DNA of 64,000 nt from NCBI GenBank assembly GCA_016709575.1, contig JADJMM010000015.1:1-64000 (forward strand), in the 5' to 3' direction. Both the position numbers and the translations under genes were made by a program. The notes beneath the pieces are model-generated. The model saw nothing but the letters and a program-made list of their open reading frames with translations. It was not told where the DNA came from and ran no database searches. Of this stretch, positions 28,459-38,409 are shown piece after piece; the stretch's first letter is position 1, and each line of letters opens with the position of its first letter. The DNA is from Sphingobacteriaceae bacterium (GTDB lineage: Bacteria; Bacteroidota; Bacteroidia; B-17B0; Aurantibacillaceae).

Positions 28459-29904
28459 ATGAGTACAACAACAAAACAAAATAGAATAGAATTTAAAGAT
28501 AATGTACTGCAGTACAATACTTTTTCTTTTTATCTTTTCGAGAGTTTCGGTGGCCTTAAAATTGAACACCTTAATGATTATAGCGCCATTGTTTTAGAGG
28601 CGAATGATCCGGATTTCACAAAGCTAATTTTAAAACGTTTTCGTTCACACAACAATCCTGAGTTCTATCTAAAGCCAATATTTTTAATTAATTACAAAAC
28701 CATTAACGATCCTGTTACAGAATCATTACACGACGGTGTTATTGCTTCCTACGATCAAATTCCTGAAAAAGTAAACGACATCCAGCAAATTCTTACACTT
28801 TCTACTCACATCGATCATAGTCCTTCCAGTAATTTTGAAGTCTTTTTAATGAAGAAAATTTTAAATTACATGTACACACGCGAGCTTCGTTCTTTAAAGC
28901 CATTTCCGGATGTTAATTCTGTAATTGGATTTACTTACCCAATTGTGAGTGTAAATTTTGAAACTCACGAAGAAACTAAAGTTCTTGATTTGTTTGACTG
29001 GGCGCAAAAAGAAAATTTAGTATGGCCCGATTTTTACGATAGAGTTTATTTATGTAACGGTTGTGGCTCAGGACATTTATCGTACCGTGAAATCTGCCCG
29101 TCTTGCGATTCAGCGAATATGAAATCGGAAGATTTAATTCATCATTTTCCTTGTGGTTTCATTGGGCCAATATCTGATTTCAAAAATCAAATTGATAGCG
29201 TATTAAATTGTCCTAAGTGCTCGAAATCATTACGTCATATTGGTGTTGATTACGATAAGCCTTCTATCATTAACCATTGTCAGAACTGTAACGAGGTGTT
29301 TCAGGATTATTTAGTAAAAGCACGTTGCGTTAATTGCGGTGTGGATGCCGATGTTCAATATTTAGTTTCAAAAAATATAAATGTATACAAGCTGACTAAA
29401 AAAGGCAGAAGCGCGTCTTCGTCAGGTATTTTTACTTCCGAATATATTGGTGCAGAAGAAGTATTTGGTTCGGTAAACAGCCGCACTTTTAACACTATGA
29501 TGCACTACGAACAAGAGCGTATTAAAAACAACACAAGCCTTTCAACCAATATTGCTCTTTTACATATTGAAAATATTTTTGACTTATTAAGGAAATTAGG
29601 TAAGTCGAAGGAAAAAGTATTTATTGCCGAATTAGTTCAACTCATTAGAGAAAACATTACACCAGCGGATTTTATCAATATTTCAAATCCATCATTAATT
29701 GTAATTTGTATTAATGACACTACTGAAGCTAAAGCGCAAACGGCCATGATGAAGGTGTACGACAAGATTGAAGAAATGGTGTTCAATAATTTCAATAAGT
29801 TCCAATTAGAAATGCACTATAAAGTTGTCCCATTGAGTACAACCGTTCCTTTTGAAAAACAATTATTAGACTTAACCAAAAGCTTAACCGAACAGCATGA
29901 CTGA
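28459..29904 (+). CDS. REC-like / TackOD1 zinc-binding / degenerate GGDEF protein
   Basis: Cytoplasmic 481-residue protein from the ATG at 28459. Residues 1-125 resemble a receiver-like fold (YSAIVLEANDPDFTKLIL, PIFLINYKT, DGVIASYDQ) without clear phosphorylation residues. Residues about 195-300 match the TackOD1 domain: YLCNGCGSGHLSYREICPSC, LIHHFPCGFIGP, NCPKCSKSLRHIGVDYD, HCQNCNEVF and RCVNCG, with Cys near 199, 202, 213, 216, 232, 251, 254, 274, 277, 290 and 293. The C-terminus (365-470) resembles a GGDEF domain that lacks the GGDEF loop. It overlaps the GT2 start by 8 bases. A c-di-GMP- or signal-responsive regulator of the synthase is inferred, by analogy with PelD-like proteins. Confidence 0.75.
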   Translation: MSTTTKQNRIEFKDNVLQYNTFSFYLFESFGGLKIEHLNDYSAIVLEANDPDFTKLILKRFRSHNNPEFYLKPIFLINYKTINDPVTESLHDGVIASYDQIPEKVNDIQQILTLSTHIDHSPSSNFEVFLMKKILNYMYTRELRSLKPFPDVNSVIGFTYPIVSVNFETHEETKVLDLFDWAQKENLVWPDFYDRVYLCNGCGSGHLSYREICPSCDSANMKSEDLIHHFPCGFIGPISDFKNQIDSVLNCPKCSKSLRHIGVDYDKPSIINHCQNCNEVFQDYLVKARCVNCGVDADVQYLVSKNINVYKLTKKGRSASSSGIFTSEYIGAEEVFGSVNSRTFNTMMHYEQERIKNNTSLSTNIALLHIENIFDLLRKLGKSKEKVFIAELVQLIRENITPADFINISNPSLIVICINDTTEAKAQTAMMKVYDKIEEMVFNNFNKFQLEMHYKVVPLSTTVPFEKQLLDLTKSLTEQHD

Positions 29905-31207
29905 AGCACTTGATGATTTTTTCGGTTACATTAGTATTGTTGGTCCGGGTAAATTAATCCGGATATTTTGGTTTTTTGTCTTTTTTGAATTCCTCCGCTT
30001 TTTTCTTTTCGAATTAACAACATTAGTTATTTGGTATCTCGGTAATAAAACACGTAAACTTAAATATCAGGTAGCGCGTCGTAAATTATTTATCGACCGT
30101 CCTTTAGTTTCTATTATTGTTCCCGGAAAAAACGAGGGTGAGCACATTTACAAATTGGTAATGTCGATGAAAGAGCAAACCTACACCAATTACGAATTTA
30201 TTGTGGTAGATGACGGTTCTGATGACGATACAGAGGCTATTTGTAAAAGTTTACAAAAAAACGGTTTCATCGATCTCTTTTTAAGAAATGATGTACGTGG
30301 TGGTAAAGCATCAGCCGCTAATTTAGGTCTTCGTTATTCGTCAGGAAAATTGATTGTGCATTTAGATGCTGATTGCAGTTATGATAATGATGCCATTGAA
30401 AAAATTATTATTCCATTTTATTTGGATGATAATATTGGTGCAGTAGGGGGCAATATTTTAGTGAGAAATTACAAAGATAGTTTGTGTGCTACACTACAGG
30501 CTATTGAATATGCTGATACAATTTCGGTAGGACGAATTACTTCCAGTTACCTGGGAATTTATCGTGTGGTATCTGGAGCTTTTGGTGCTTTTAAGAAAGA
30601 AGCTTTAGACAGAGTTGGTGGTTGGGATATTGGCCCGGGATTAGATGGAGATATTACAGTAAAATTACGGAAGCTCGATTATAAAATTGAATTTGAGCCG
30701 GAAGCCATTTGTCAAACCAATGTTCCAAATACGTTTAGAAAATTAGTGAAGCAGCGTTTACGTTGGGATAAATCTATTATTCGTTTTAGAGTTAGAAAGC
30801 ATAGAGATGTGTTTTTCCCGAATTCCACTTTCAAGTTTTCCAATTTTATTTCTTCCTTCGAAAATATCACTTACAATTTAGTTTTAAACTTTAAATGGTG
30901 GGTTTATGCTATCGATATGACTATAAATTATCCTAGCATTCTATTATTTATTATTCCGTTTAATATTTTACTATATACAATAACTAATTTTTTAAAGTTC
31001 CTGATTTTTTCTCTATTCAGAGTTCGTAAAAACGAACAGGTTAGTTATTTTTTAATTTACTTGCCGTGCATGGTTTTCTATTTCGGCTTGTATTTGCGAA
31101 TTGTAAGAACAATTGCTTACGTCGACGAGTTATTCTTTAAACGTTCTTATGAGGATAACTGGAATCCTTCAAAATCATCGGCTCATGCCAAGGAATTGGG
31201 TTTATAA
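29897..31207 (+). CDS. Processive family 2 glycosyltransferase (polysaccharide synthase)
   Basis: Membrane-embedded GT2 of 436 residues. One or two N-terminal helices (about 20-48) precede the GT-A domain: VSIIVPGKNEGEH, VVDDGSDDDTE (105-113), HLDADCSYDNDA with DAD at 157-159, GAFGAFKKEAL, LDGDIT at 249-254 and QRLRW at 286-290 (the QxxRW signature of processive synthases such as BcsA, IcaA/PgaC and Alg8). Helices then follow (about 325-420). It lacks the PilZ domain of BcsA. It starts within the end of the TackOD1 gene (8-base overlap). It should make and translocate a homopolymer whose identity cannot be read. It converges with mqnA, overlapping by 6 bases. Confidence 0.85.
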   Translation: MTEALDDFFGYISIVGPGKLIRIFWFFVFFEFLRFFLFELTTLVIWYLGNKTRKLKYQVARRKLFIDRPLVSIIVPGKNEGEHIYKLVMSMKEQTYTNYEFIVVDDGSDDDTEAICKSLQKNGFIDLFLRNDVRGGKASAANLGLRYSSGKLIVHLDADCSYDNDAIEKIIIPFYLDDNIGAVGGNILVRNYKDSLCATLQAIEYADTISVGRITSSYLGIYRVVSGAFGAFKKEALDRVGGWDIGPGLDGDITVKLRKLDYKIEFEPEAICQTNVPNTFRKLVKQRLRWDKSIIRFRVRKHRDVFFPNSTFKFSNFISSFENITYNLVLNFKWWVYAIDMTINYPSILLFIIPFNILLYTITNFLKFLIFSLFRVRKNEQVSYFLIYLPCMVFYFGLYLRIVRTIAYVDELFFKRSYEDNWNPSKSSAHAKELGL

Positions 31208-31951
31208 CTCCGAAATGTATTTTAAGAATAACTGCAAAGCCTCTCTTTTTTTATCATCAAAATTATAGCTGATTTTATTAGAAAGATAATCGCCCGGATC
31301 AAAATTTTTCGGGTGAGTTATTTGAGATTCTTTAATGGCTTCGTCAACATGTTTAACTCCATTATCCAGCACTTTATTGAACTCGTTTACAAAATTCTTA
31401 TCGATTTCTGAAGTAGTAACCCAGGCTGCGAAAACAAAAGGGAGTCCCGTCATTTTTTTCCACTCCTCAGCTAAATCAAACTCATATTTAAAAGTTCAGT
31501 TCAAAGCAAAAGTACGATCACCAATAACCACAGCCGCATTTGTCCCACTAATATTTTGCTCGTAGCCGGGTTTTGCGTCTTTAAATTCAAAATTCTGTTT
31601 CCAGTAAAATTTATTTAAAACCTTAGTGAGTTTAATAGAAGATCTGGATTGGTAATCAAGCGTAACCGATTTTATTTCATTTAGCGGAACCTGGCTGTAT
31701 AATTTAACGCTATCTACCTTTCCGTTTGCACCAATGCAATAATCGGTGATGATTTTATAATTATCGAGCTCAGGTAACAGCGCCACAGGCACTAAACCAA
31801 TATCAACTTGATTAAACTTTAATTTTTGAGCGCAAATACTTGGAATGTCTTCCTGTAAATCCATTCCGGCAAATAATTCCGAATGTTTTATTCCGAACCT
31901 AAAAGGCAGGGTATTAAAATAACTGACAATGGATATTTTTATTTTCGGCAC
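31202..31951 (-). CDS. mqnA: Chorismate dehydratase MqnA, one frameshift
   Basis: Converts chorismate to 3-enolpyruvylbenzoate, the first step of the futalosine route to menaquinone. The N-terminal frame has ISIVSYFNTLPFRFGI, DIPSICAQKL, VDIGLVPVALLPEL and TLDYQSRSS, all typical of the periplasmic-binding-like MqnA fold. It breaks near 31497 at DRTFALN and resumes as FKYEFDLAEEWKKMTGLPFVFAAWV, the conserved C-terminal block. Joined length is about 249 residues, as expected. The gene follows a small secreted-protein gene by 17 bases. The futalosine pathway is unusual for Flavobacteriaceae, so the host is probably from another Bacteroidota lineage. Confidence 0.88.
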
Positions 31952-31968
31952 GAATACAGTGAAATAAT

Positions 31969-32403
31969 TTAATCTGTGATGTCAAGTTTTTTAAAAAACA
32001 TACCCTCACCTTTCATCACAATTAAAACGGCCGTTTTTGCTTCCTTCACCAAATCAAAAGGCATATAGAATTTTACTTCGTCGTTTTCCATTAATTTTTT
32101 CTGGAAAATAATTTCACGTCCACCCCGCTCTAAATCCTGAAATGTAATCCGCAAAATCTCGCCATACTTAGATTTTCCTACAGCAACAAATTCCTTTTCC
32201 AGCAATTCTGATCTTGTACATTTAATACCCTCATCGCTCGCCAATTGTGTTTGAGCCACGCTCATTACTACAGCTGTTGAATCCGGCTTTTTAATTGTAT
32301 CAGGAGGAAGAACTACTAATTTGCTATTGTTAAAGCCCACGCTTTTTACCTGAACAGTAAAAACACAAAACAACATCAAAAATATATAATGTTTAAAGGG
32401 CAT
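31969..32403 (-). CDS. Small secreted protein of unknown function
   Basis: About 144 residues from the ATG at 32403 (a TTG lies 11 codons upstream). The N-terminus PFKHYIFLMLFCVFTVQVKS is a signal peptide. The mature domain (EGIKCTRSELLEKEF to FKKLDITD) is mostly beta-strand with no recognised motif. It lies 17 bases upstream of mqnA on the same strand and diverges from purM. No family is recognised. Confidence 0.65.
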   Translation of the reverse strand: MPFKHYIFLMLFCVFTVQVKSVGFNNSKLVVLPPDTIKKPDSTAVVMSVAQTQLASDEGIKCTRSELLEKEFVAVGKSKYGEILRITFQDLERGGREIIFQKKLMENDEVKFYMPFDLVKEAKTAVLIVMKGEGMFFKKLDITD

Positions 32404-32472
32404 TAGGGTTAATTTAGCTTGCAAAAATGTTACCAAATATAATTAATAGCTGGTATTTCCGAAGTATTTAAT

Positions 32473-32480
32473 TACTTTTG
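32473..32480 (+). promoter_or_regulatory. purM -7 box
   Basis: TACTTTTG matches TAnnTTTG and lies 58 bases before the purM ATG in the divergent gap. The -33 partner is not clear. Confidence 0.4.
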
Positions 32481-32538
32481 CTTTGAATAATTATAAACAA
32501 AAGGTTAGTTTTCAAGCCTTTATCACTGATTACAAAAC

Positions 32539-33741
32539 ATGTCCGACTCAAAATATAATCAACGCGGGGTGTCAGCTTCTAAGGAAGATGTACATGCGGC
32601 TATTGCTAAGTTAGATAAAGGTTTATTTCCGAAAGCATTTTGTAAAGTAGTACCTGACTTTTTAAGCAACAGCGAAGAGCATTGCGTTATCATGCATGCT
32701 GATGGCGCCGGAACAAAATCCTCTCTAGCTTATGCTTATTGGAAAGAAACCGGAGATATTAGTGTGTGGAAAGGTATTGCGCAGGATGCTGTGATAATGA
32801 ACGTGGATGATTTAATTTGTTCGGGCGCTATCGATAATATTTTATTGTCATCAACAATTGGTCGTAATAAAAATTTAATTCCCGGCGAAGTTATCTCCGC
32901 TATCATTAATGGTACTGAAGAAGTTTTAGAGATGTTGCGCAAAAACGGCATTAGCATTCATTCTACAGGAGGCGAAACCGCTGACGTTGGTGATTTAGTG
33001 AGAACTATTATTGTGGATAGTACTGTTGTTTGTCGCTTGAAAAGAAGTGAAGTTATTTCTAACGACGGCATCAAAGAAGGAAATGTAATTGTTGGTTTAT
33101 CATCATACGGAAAAGCAACTTACGAAAACGAATATAATGGCGGTATGGGCAGCAATGGTTTAACCAGCGCACGCCATGATGTGTTCGGGAAATTTGTTGC
33201 TGATAAATATCCTGAGACTTACGATAACGCTTTACCAAAAGACGTTGTGTACACAGGTAATTTAAAATTAACCGATAAAGTTGAAGTTGAATACACCGAC
33301 GAAAAACAACAAAAACATACTGAGAAAATTGATGCGGCGAAATTAGTTTTATCACCTACCAGAACATATGCTCCCATCATTAAACAGATTTTAGCTGAAT
33401 TACCCGGACAAATTAACGGACTGGTGCATTGCAGCGGTGGCGCTCAAACTAAAGTGTTACATTTTTTAAATGATGGTTTACACGTTGTGAAAGATAATTT
33501 ATTCCCTGTTCCTCCTTTATTCAAAACTATTCACGAACAAAGTCATACCGACTACAAAGAAATGTACAAAGTGTTTAACATGGGCCACCGCATGGAGGTT
33601 TATGTTCCTGAACATTTAGCTGAGAAAATCATTTCTATTTCCAAATCTTTCAATGTAGATGCTAAAATTATTGGCCGAGTTGAAAAAGGAAAAGGGAAAA
33701 CGGTGACTGTTAAATCGGAGTTTGGTGTTTTTGAATATTGA
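32539..33741 (+). CDS. purM: Phosphoribosylformylglycinamidine cyclo-ligase (AIR synthetase)
   Basis: ATP-dependent closure of the imidazole ring in purine synthesis (FGAM to AIR). The 400-residue protein begins YNQRGVSASKEDV, then has MHADGAGTKSSLAY (the DGxGTK metal/ATP block), DAVIMNVDDLICSGA, HSTGGETADVGDLV and, near the C-terminus, HCSGGAQTKVLHF and FNMGHRMEVYV. It is the longer Bacteroidota form of PurM (about 390-400 residues), which differs from the roughly 345-residue E. coli enzyme. The frame is intact. It stands alone with its own promoter and is followed by an inverted intergenic repeat. Confidence 0.92.
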   Translation: MSDSKYNQRGVSASKEDVHAAIAKLDKGLFPKAFCKVVPDFLSNSEEHCVIMHADGAGTKSSLAYAYWKETGDISVWKGIAQDAVIMNVDDLICSGAIDNILLSSTIGRNKNLIPGEVISAIINGTEEVLEMLRKNGISIHSTGGETADVGDLVRTIIVDSTVVCRLKRSEVISNDGIKEGNVIVGLSSYGKATYENEYNGGMGSNGLTSARHDVFGKFVADKYPETYDNALPKDVVYTGNLKLTDKVEVEYTDEKQQKHTEKIDAAKLVLSPTRTYAPIIKQILAELPGQINGLVHCSGGAQTKVLHFLNDGLHVVKDNLFPVPPLFKTIHEQSHTDYKEMYKVFNMGHRMEVYVPEHLAEKIISISKSFNVDAKIIGRVEKGKGKTVTVKSEFGVFEY

Positions 33742-33751
33742 TTCTTTCTTA

Positions 33752-33828
33752 TGGTGCCTTCGACAAGCTCAGGCCCAGGTTTCCAATATAGTTTTTGATA
33801 TTATGGTGGCCGAGTCTGTCGAAGCCAC
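33752..33828. repeat. Inverted intergenic repeat pair (CCTTCGACA / TGTCGAAGCC)
   Basis: CCTTCGACAAGCTCAGG at 33757-33773 and the roughly complementary GGCCGAGTCTGTCGAAGCC at 33808-33826 can fold back on each other across 34 bases. The pair separates convergent purM and the beta-propeller-like gene, so it may act as a bidirectional 3' structure. Confidence 0.6.
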
Positions 33829-33837
33829 AAACACGAA

Positions 33838-36448
33838 TTATTTCAGTAAAACACATTTCAGCGTTTTATCTTCCGAAACCAATAAATATTTCTTTCCGTC
33901 TTTAAATAAATCGTACACCAAAGGAACTCCAGTTCCTTTAATTTTTTTAGCGATAGCTTTTGTTCCAGAAGGCACAAGATGAACTTCGCCTCCAACAGTA
34001 CTTAATACAAAATAAGCGCCATCGGTATCATAAAAATAATCGACTGATTTATACGTGTAATCCGAATTCTCATATGAGAAAATTTCATTTCCCGAAAAAT
34101 CATAGCATTTCAACTTCGATTTGTCTAATATCATAATGTCAGTCTTTTTATCGTCATCTATCTTTTCGAAACTGACAGAAGCTTCTTCAAACTCTTCCGA
34201 TAATTTAACAGCAGTTTTTTTGTCATCCAAACTTATGCTTTCCAATAAACTATTTTTATCGTCAAGGTAAATTATTTTGGAGTTTTGAATATTATTTCCG
34301 GCATCTACAAAATAATTTCCCGATTGCTCTAATACACTATTGCTAAAATCAATTCTGCCTGCTCCTCTTCTGCTATAGACATAAATTTTTCCGCCAGCAT
34401 CACAAATTACCAAATAATCACTGGCTCCTACTTTTACATATTGTACAGGAAGACTAGTTTCGTTTTGCATTTTAATAGGCGCGAATTTCTCGTTTTTAGT
34501 GCCGTTGCAATTGTAATTGTAAACAGTTTTATCAGCGCAGGCAATTAACAAACGGTATTCTTTTGTGTTCTCGTAATCAAACACCGATAAAGCATTTGTG
34601 GCGCGTGCCGGCAATTTTAAAGGGAAACCTTCTACATAATTTCCATTCCTGTCAATAAGATGTAAATAGTTAGCCGTATTAAATAGCATTTGGAATTTAT
34701 TGTTTCTAAAGGCATCAACGGTATAAATATCAGAGGCAATAACTTCATTAATTTCTTTTTTCCATAAACTATTTCCGGTTGCATTAATTAAATACAAATT
34801 GTTTTTTGTGTCTTGAACAAGCAATTCATTTTCGCTGGATTTATGATTAATAAATGTCCAAGTTCTATTATTCAATACAGTGTCAGCTTCAAACGTCCAT
34901 AAACCCGGCACATCTTTGTTGTTGGTAGCTTGCTGGTATTTTAAATTTGTTCTGAATTGTAAAGCGTTTTTATAATTACTGAATGTTATACTTAAATCGC
35001 TTAGCTTATCAAATGTTTTTAATTGTTCGTCGTCAACAAAACCAAAAGCATTTTTAATAGTTGGCAGATTCTTGTTCGGGACAGAATAACATTGATAGTT
35101 AAAGTTGGCATTTAAATTATCTTTCGCATAAGCCATGAATGCCTCGTTTTGAGTAGCCATCGCATTATTCACCACCGAATTAATATAATACTCATTCAGT
35201 TCTTTGGTTTCGCTAACAACAAAATAATTGCCAAACACAAATGCATATACAGAAGAAACAGCATAAACATTCCCACATAAAACTTCAGTTAGAGCCTTAT
35301 TTTTCAATCGTCCGGTCTTAACATTCTGAAAAACAAAAACGCTATCCGAAATATATTTCAAAACTTCATTCACTTCAGCAGTATCTCTTACTTCGCACAC
35401 AAATGCTTTTGAAATAACTGCGTTGTGCTTAATTTCTATTTCTAATAGCTTATTTCCTATGTTTTCGGTTAATTGTCGCTCCACATTAAACATTGCACTG
35501 TCATTAATGCTTTTCCAATACTTGCTTATTTGCTCCTGTGATATATTCAATTGTTTCTTCCATAAAACATAATCACTAATACCAACAGCTTTGTAACTAA
35601 TGGTGTTAAAAGGCAGAATACTTAAAAAATCACAAGCCTGGGTTTGTTGTCCTGCTAAAGTATTTAATACAGAGTTTGAATCCGGATTAATAAATCCGTT
35701 AAAAGTTATTTCATCGGGATTAAACTCCACATCACAAATAGCTTGTCCGCTAAAAATTAATTCATTTGTTTTAATTTTTGTATTGGCAGCCGACAAATAA
35801 TTGAAATTTATAAAAGCATGACAAACATTTTCTTTATCCATTAATTTCCTCAATGAAGAAAAGTCGTTGTTTGCTTTTTGTTTTTTATTTTTTTCGTTGA
35901 AGGCGTTTTCAATTAGTTTTTTTGTTGCTGGCAATTGCAACAACACCTCTGCTTGCTTTTAGATAATATTTTGTTTTATCAAGATTAAATTCGAAATCAC
36001 CTGTTTCACTCGTCACTCCTTTTATTGTTGACGAAACCGTTTTTAAAAACTCTTCTTGTTGGGCTTCATCATTTAAATTAAAAACGACTAAAGTAGAGGC
36101 GTTTGGTTTTTCAGGATATACCGCTAAGTGAATGCTTCTTTTATTAAAGAAATCTTTCAGGTTTTTGTTTTCACCGATAATTGAATCGAAAAAACATAAA
36201 TGTTGATTTATTTTACTAAACTCCTGAATATCTACCAGCTTTTGCCAAATTAAATTTTGGTTAGTAATTTTATTAGCGAGTTCATTAAAATTATCACTGC
36301 TGATAACACAAACAGCGCTGTCAGGCAAAACATCAATCGCGTTTAAAGCCGGCTTTTTAGTTTGCTTAAGATGAAAATAGGCCCAAACCGCCAAAGCAAG
36401 ACCAATTGCAACAACAATCCAAAATAATATGCTCTTAAATTTTGACAA
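33838..36448 (-). CDS. Membrane-anchored protein with propeller-like repeats, one frameshift
   Basis: An N-terminal helix (residues 7-26, ILFWIVVAIGLALAVWAYFHL) anchors a large extracytoplasmic protein. Part 1 ends at 35909 after GVVAIASNKKTN. Removing one base from the T7 run at 35917-35923 (plus strand) joins it to KLIENAFNEKNKKQ, giving about 869 residues. The N-terminal third (LPDSAVCVISSDNF) recalls DUF3352-type proteins. From about residue 560 there are repeated strands such as LLIACADKTVYNYNCNG, YLVICDAGGKIYVYSRRG and DIMILDKSKLKCYDFSG, suggesting a WD40/PQQ-like propeller. The function is unknown. Confidence 0.6.
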
Positions 36449-36528
36449 TCCACTAAAATTAGGACTTATAGTGGTGCAGGAAGGGAAATTAGGTAGTAAT
36501 TATTAAACGTACAGTGTGAATAGCGAAA

Positions 36529-37128
36529 TTAAAACTCGAGCTCCATCTGACTAGGCAATAGCTGAAAAGTCATTCGGTGTAAGGGTGTTGTGCCGTGTTG
36601 TCGTATACCTTCTCTGTGAAGTTTTGTGGGGTAACCCATGTTTTTCTCCCAACCGTAATGGGGATATTTTTTAGAAGCTTGTACCATAAAATCATCGCGA
36701 TAGGTTTTTGCTAAAATACTTGCGGCAGCTATACTTAAAAACTTAGCATCACCTTTTACAATACATTGATGCGGGATTTTTTTGTAAGGTTTAAATCTGT
36801 TTCCATCAATCAATAATAATTCGGGAATAGTTTTTAATTGATCAACAGCGCGATGCATTCCTAAAAACGAGGCGTTTAAAATGTTTATGTCGTCAATTTC
36901 AATATTGGATACTTGCGCCACTGCATAAGAGAGCGCTTCTTTTTCTATTACTTCCCTTAATTCGTAGCGGATTTTATCGGTGAGTTGTTTGCTGTCGTTT
37001 AAGATTTTATTTTTGTAGTCTTTCGGTAAAATAACTGCTGCTGCAAAAACAGGGCCGGCTAAACAGCCTCGTCCCGCTTCATCGCAACCTGCTTCAATTA
37101 ATTTTTTATCGAAATAACTCTTTAGCAT
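36529..37128 (-). CDS. rnhB: Ribonuclease HII
   Basis: Removes ribonucleotides from RNA-DNA hybrids in the cytoplasm. The N-terminus has [16 protein letters not shown] with the DEAGRG active-site block. Further on are [20 protein letters not shown] (second catalytic Asp), [17 protein letters not shown] and YRDDFM. Length is 199 residues, normal for type HII. It follows directly on the peroxiredoxin gene: its ATG at 37128 abuts the preceding stop. The frame is intact. Confidence 0.95.
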   Translation of the reverse strand: MLKSYFDKKLIEAGCDEAGRGCLAGPVFAAAVILPKDYKNKILNDSKQLTDKIRYELREVIEKEALSYAVAQVSNIEIDDINILNASFLGMHRAVDQLKTIPELLLIDGNRFKPYKKIPHQCIVKGDAKFLSIAAASILAKTYRDDFMVQASKKYPHYGWEKNMGYPTKLHREGIRQHGTTPLHRMTFQLLPSQMELEF

Positions 37129-37599
37129 TTAGTTTAATTTTTCAAGGCAAGCTTTTATTGCATCGAAGTTTGGAACTTTGCCTGCGTCCTCTAAAACCTC
37201 AGCGTATTTTATTTTCCCTTCTTTATCAATGACGAATGCAGAACGTTTTGCTACGCCTTTCATTCCTAAAATAAATTCAGTGTACAAAGACCCATAAGCT
37301 TCAGATGTTGTTTTATTCCAATCAGCCAACAACTCAAAATTTAAATTCAAGCTCTCTTTAAATTTTTTCAAAACAAAATTCGAATCATTAGAGATGCCAA
37401 AAACAACCGCATTTATTTTATTGTAAAATTCCAAATCATCGCGTGTTGAGCAGAGTTCAGCTGTACAGGTACTTGTAAATGCTAATGGGAAAAATAACAA
37501 TAACACGTTTTTTCCTTTATGTTCAGAAAGGGTAACGGTTTTCTTTTCAGTGTTAATGAGTTTAAAATCAGGGGCTTGGTCGTTTATTTGAAGGCTCAT
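37129..37599 (-). CDS. Peroxiredoxin (AhpC/TSA, BCP-like)
   Basis: Thiol peroxidase of 156 residues from the ATG at 37599. The start MSLQINDQAPDFKL and the peroxidatic block FFPLAFTSTCTAELCSTRDD, with Cys in a TSTCTAE context, are typical of atypical/AhpE-BCP-like peroxiredoxins. A second Cys lies five residues later (ELC), and a C-terminal Cys is in KACLEKLN. The upstream in-frame extension to 37650 runs into the divergent promoter region and lacks family similarity. It precedes rnhB with no gap and diverges from the 2-Cys peroxiredoxin at 37703. Confidence 0.87.
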   Translation of the reverse strand: MSLQINDQAPDFKLINTEKKTVTLSEHKGKNVLLLFFPLAFTSTCTAELCSTRDDLEFYNKINAVVFGISNDSNFVLKKFKESLNLNFELLADWNKTTSEAYGSLYTEFILGMKGVAKRSAFVIDKEGKIKYAEVLEDAGKVPNFDAIKACLEKLN

Positions 37600-37659
37600 G
37601 CTTACTTTTATTTTATGTGAATTAAACTTAAAAAATTTCGCTTTCAACAAAGTAAGTAA

Positions 37660-37667
37660 TAATTTTG
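37660..37667 (+). promoter_or_regulatory. -7 box of the 2-Cys peroxiredoxin
   Basis: TAATTTTG matches TAnnTTTG, 36 bases before the ATG at 37703 within the divergent peroxiredoxin gap. A TTCG about 19 bases upstream may be a weak -33 element. Confidence 0.45.
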
Positions 37668-37702
37668 TACCCTATTATTTAAACTTAAAAACTCATAATA
37701 AA

Positions 37703-38335
37703 ATGTCAACATTAGTAGGAAAAAAAGCCCCATTATTTAAAGCAAAAGCTGTTATTGGCGGCGGAGAAATTGTAAATGATTTTTCTTTAGAACAATTTAT
37801 CGGAAAAAAACACGTGATATTTTTCTTTTATCCAAAGGATTTTACTTTCGTGTGTCCAACTGAATTACATGCTTTCCAAGAAAAGTTAGCTGAATTTGAA
37901 AAACGTAACGTTGCTGTTGTTGCTTGTAGTACCGACACAGAACAAAGTCACTGGGGTTGGTTACAAATGGCAAAAGCAGCAGGTGGTATTAAAGGTATCA
38001 CTTACCCGATTGTTGCTGATACTACAAAAATTATTTCATTAAACTTCGGTACTCTTGCGGGAGATTATGATGTTGATGATGCAGGTAATTTAATTGCAAC
38101 AGGACCAATGATTGCATTCCGCGGATTATATTTAATTGATAAGAACGGCGTTGTTCGTCACCAATTAATTAATGATTTCCCATTAGGACGTAACGTTGAT
38201 GAAGCTTTACGTATGGTAGATGCTTTACAATTCTTTGAAGAAAACAGTGAAGTTTGCCCTGCAAATTGGGTAAAAGGTAGCGAAGGAATGAAAGAAAGTC
38301 ATACAGGCGTTGCTGATTATTTAGCAAAACACTAA
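37703..38335 (+). CDS. Typical 2-Cys peroxiredoxin
   Basis: Reduces hydrogen peroxide and organic peroxides. About 210 residues from the ATG at 37703; the longer frame back to 37598 overlaps the divergent promoter. The peroxidatic Cys is in FYPKDFTFVCPTELHAF and the resolving Cys in SEVCPANWVKG, the AhpC/Prx1 pattern. DTEQSHWGW, GGIKGITYPIVADT and AFRGLYLIDKNGVVRH are also standard for the family. An intact frame is followed by a strong terminator. Confidence 0.95.
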   Translation: MSTLVGKKAPLFKAKAVIGGGEIVNDFSLEQFIGKKHVIFFFYPKDFTFVCPTELHAFQEKLAEFEKRNVAVVACSTDTEQSHWGWLQMAKAAGGIKGITYPIVADTTKIISLNFGTLAGDYDVDDAGNLIATGPMIAFRGLYLIDKNGVVRHQLINDFPLGRNVDEALRMVDALQFFEENSEVCPANWVKGSEGMKESHTGVADYLAKH

Positions 38336-38354
38336 GAATAATTTTTTTGAAAAT

Positions 38355-38391
38355 AAAAATCCCCCGACAAAACTGCCGGGGGATTTTTTTA
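38355..38391 (+). terminator. Terminator after the 2-Cys peroxiredoxin
   Basis: ATCCCCCG (38359-38366) pairs with CGGGGGAT (38377-38384), flanked by A-rich and T7 arms. It is a strong hairpin that could stop transcription from both sides, since the YwqK-like gene converges here. Confidence 0.88.
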
Positions 38392-38409
38392 TGTAGACTA
38401 TTTTTAAAA

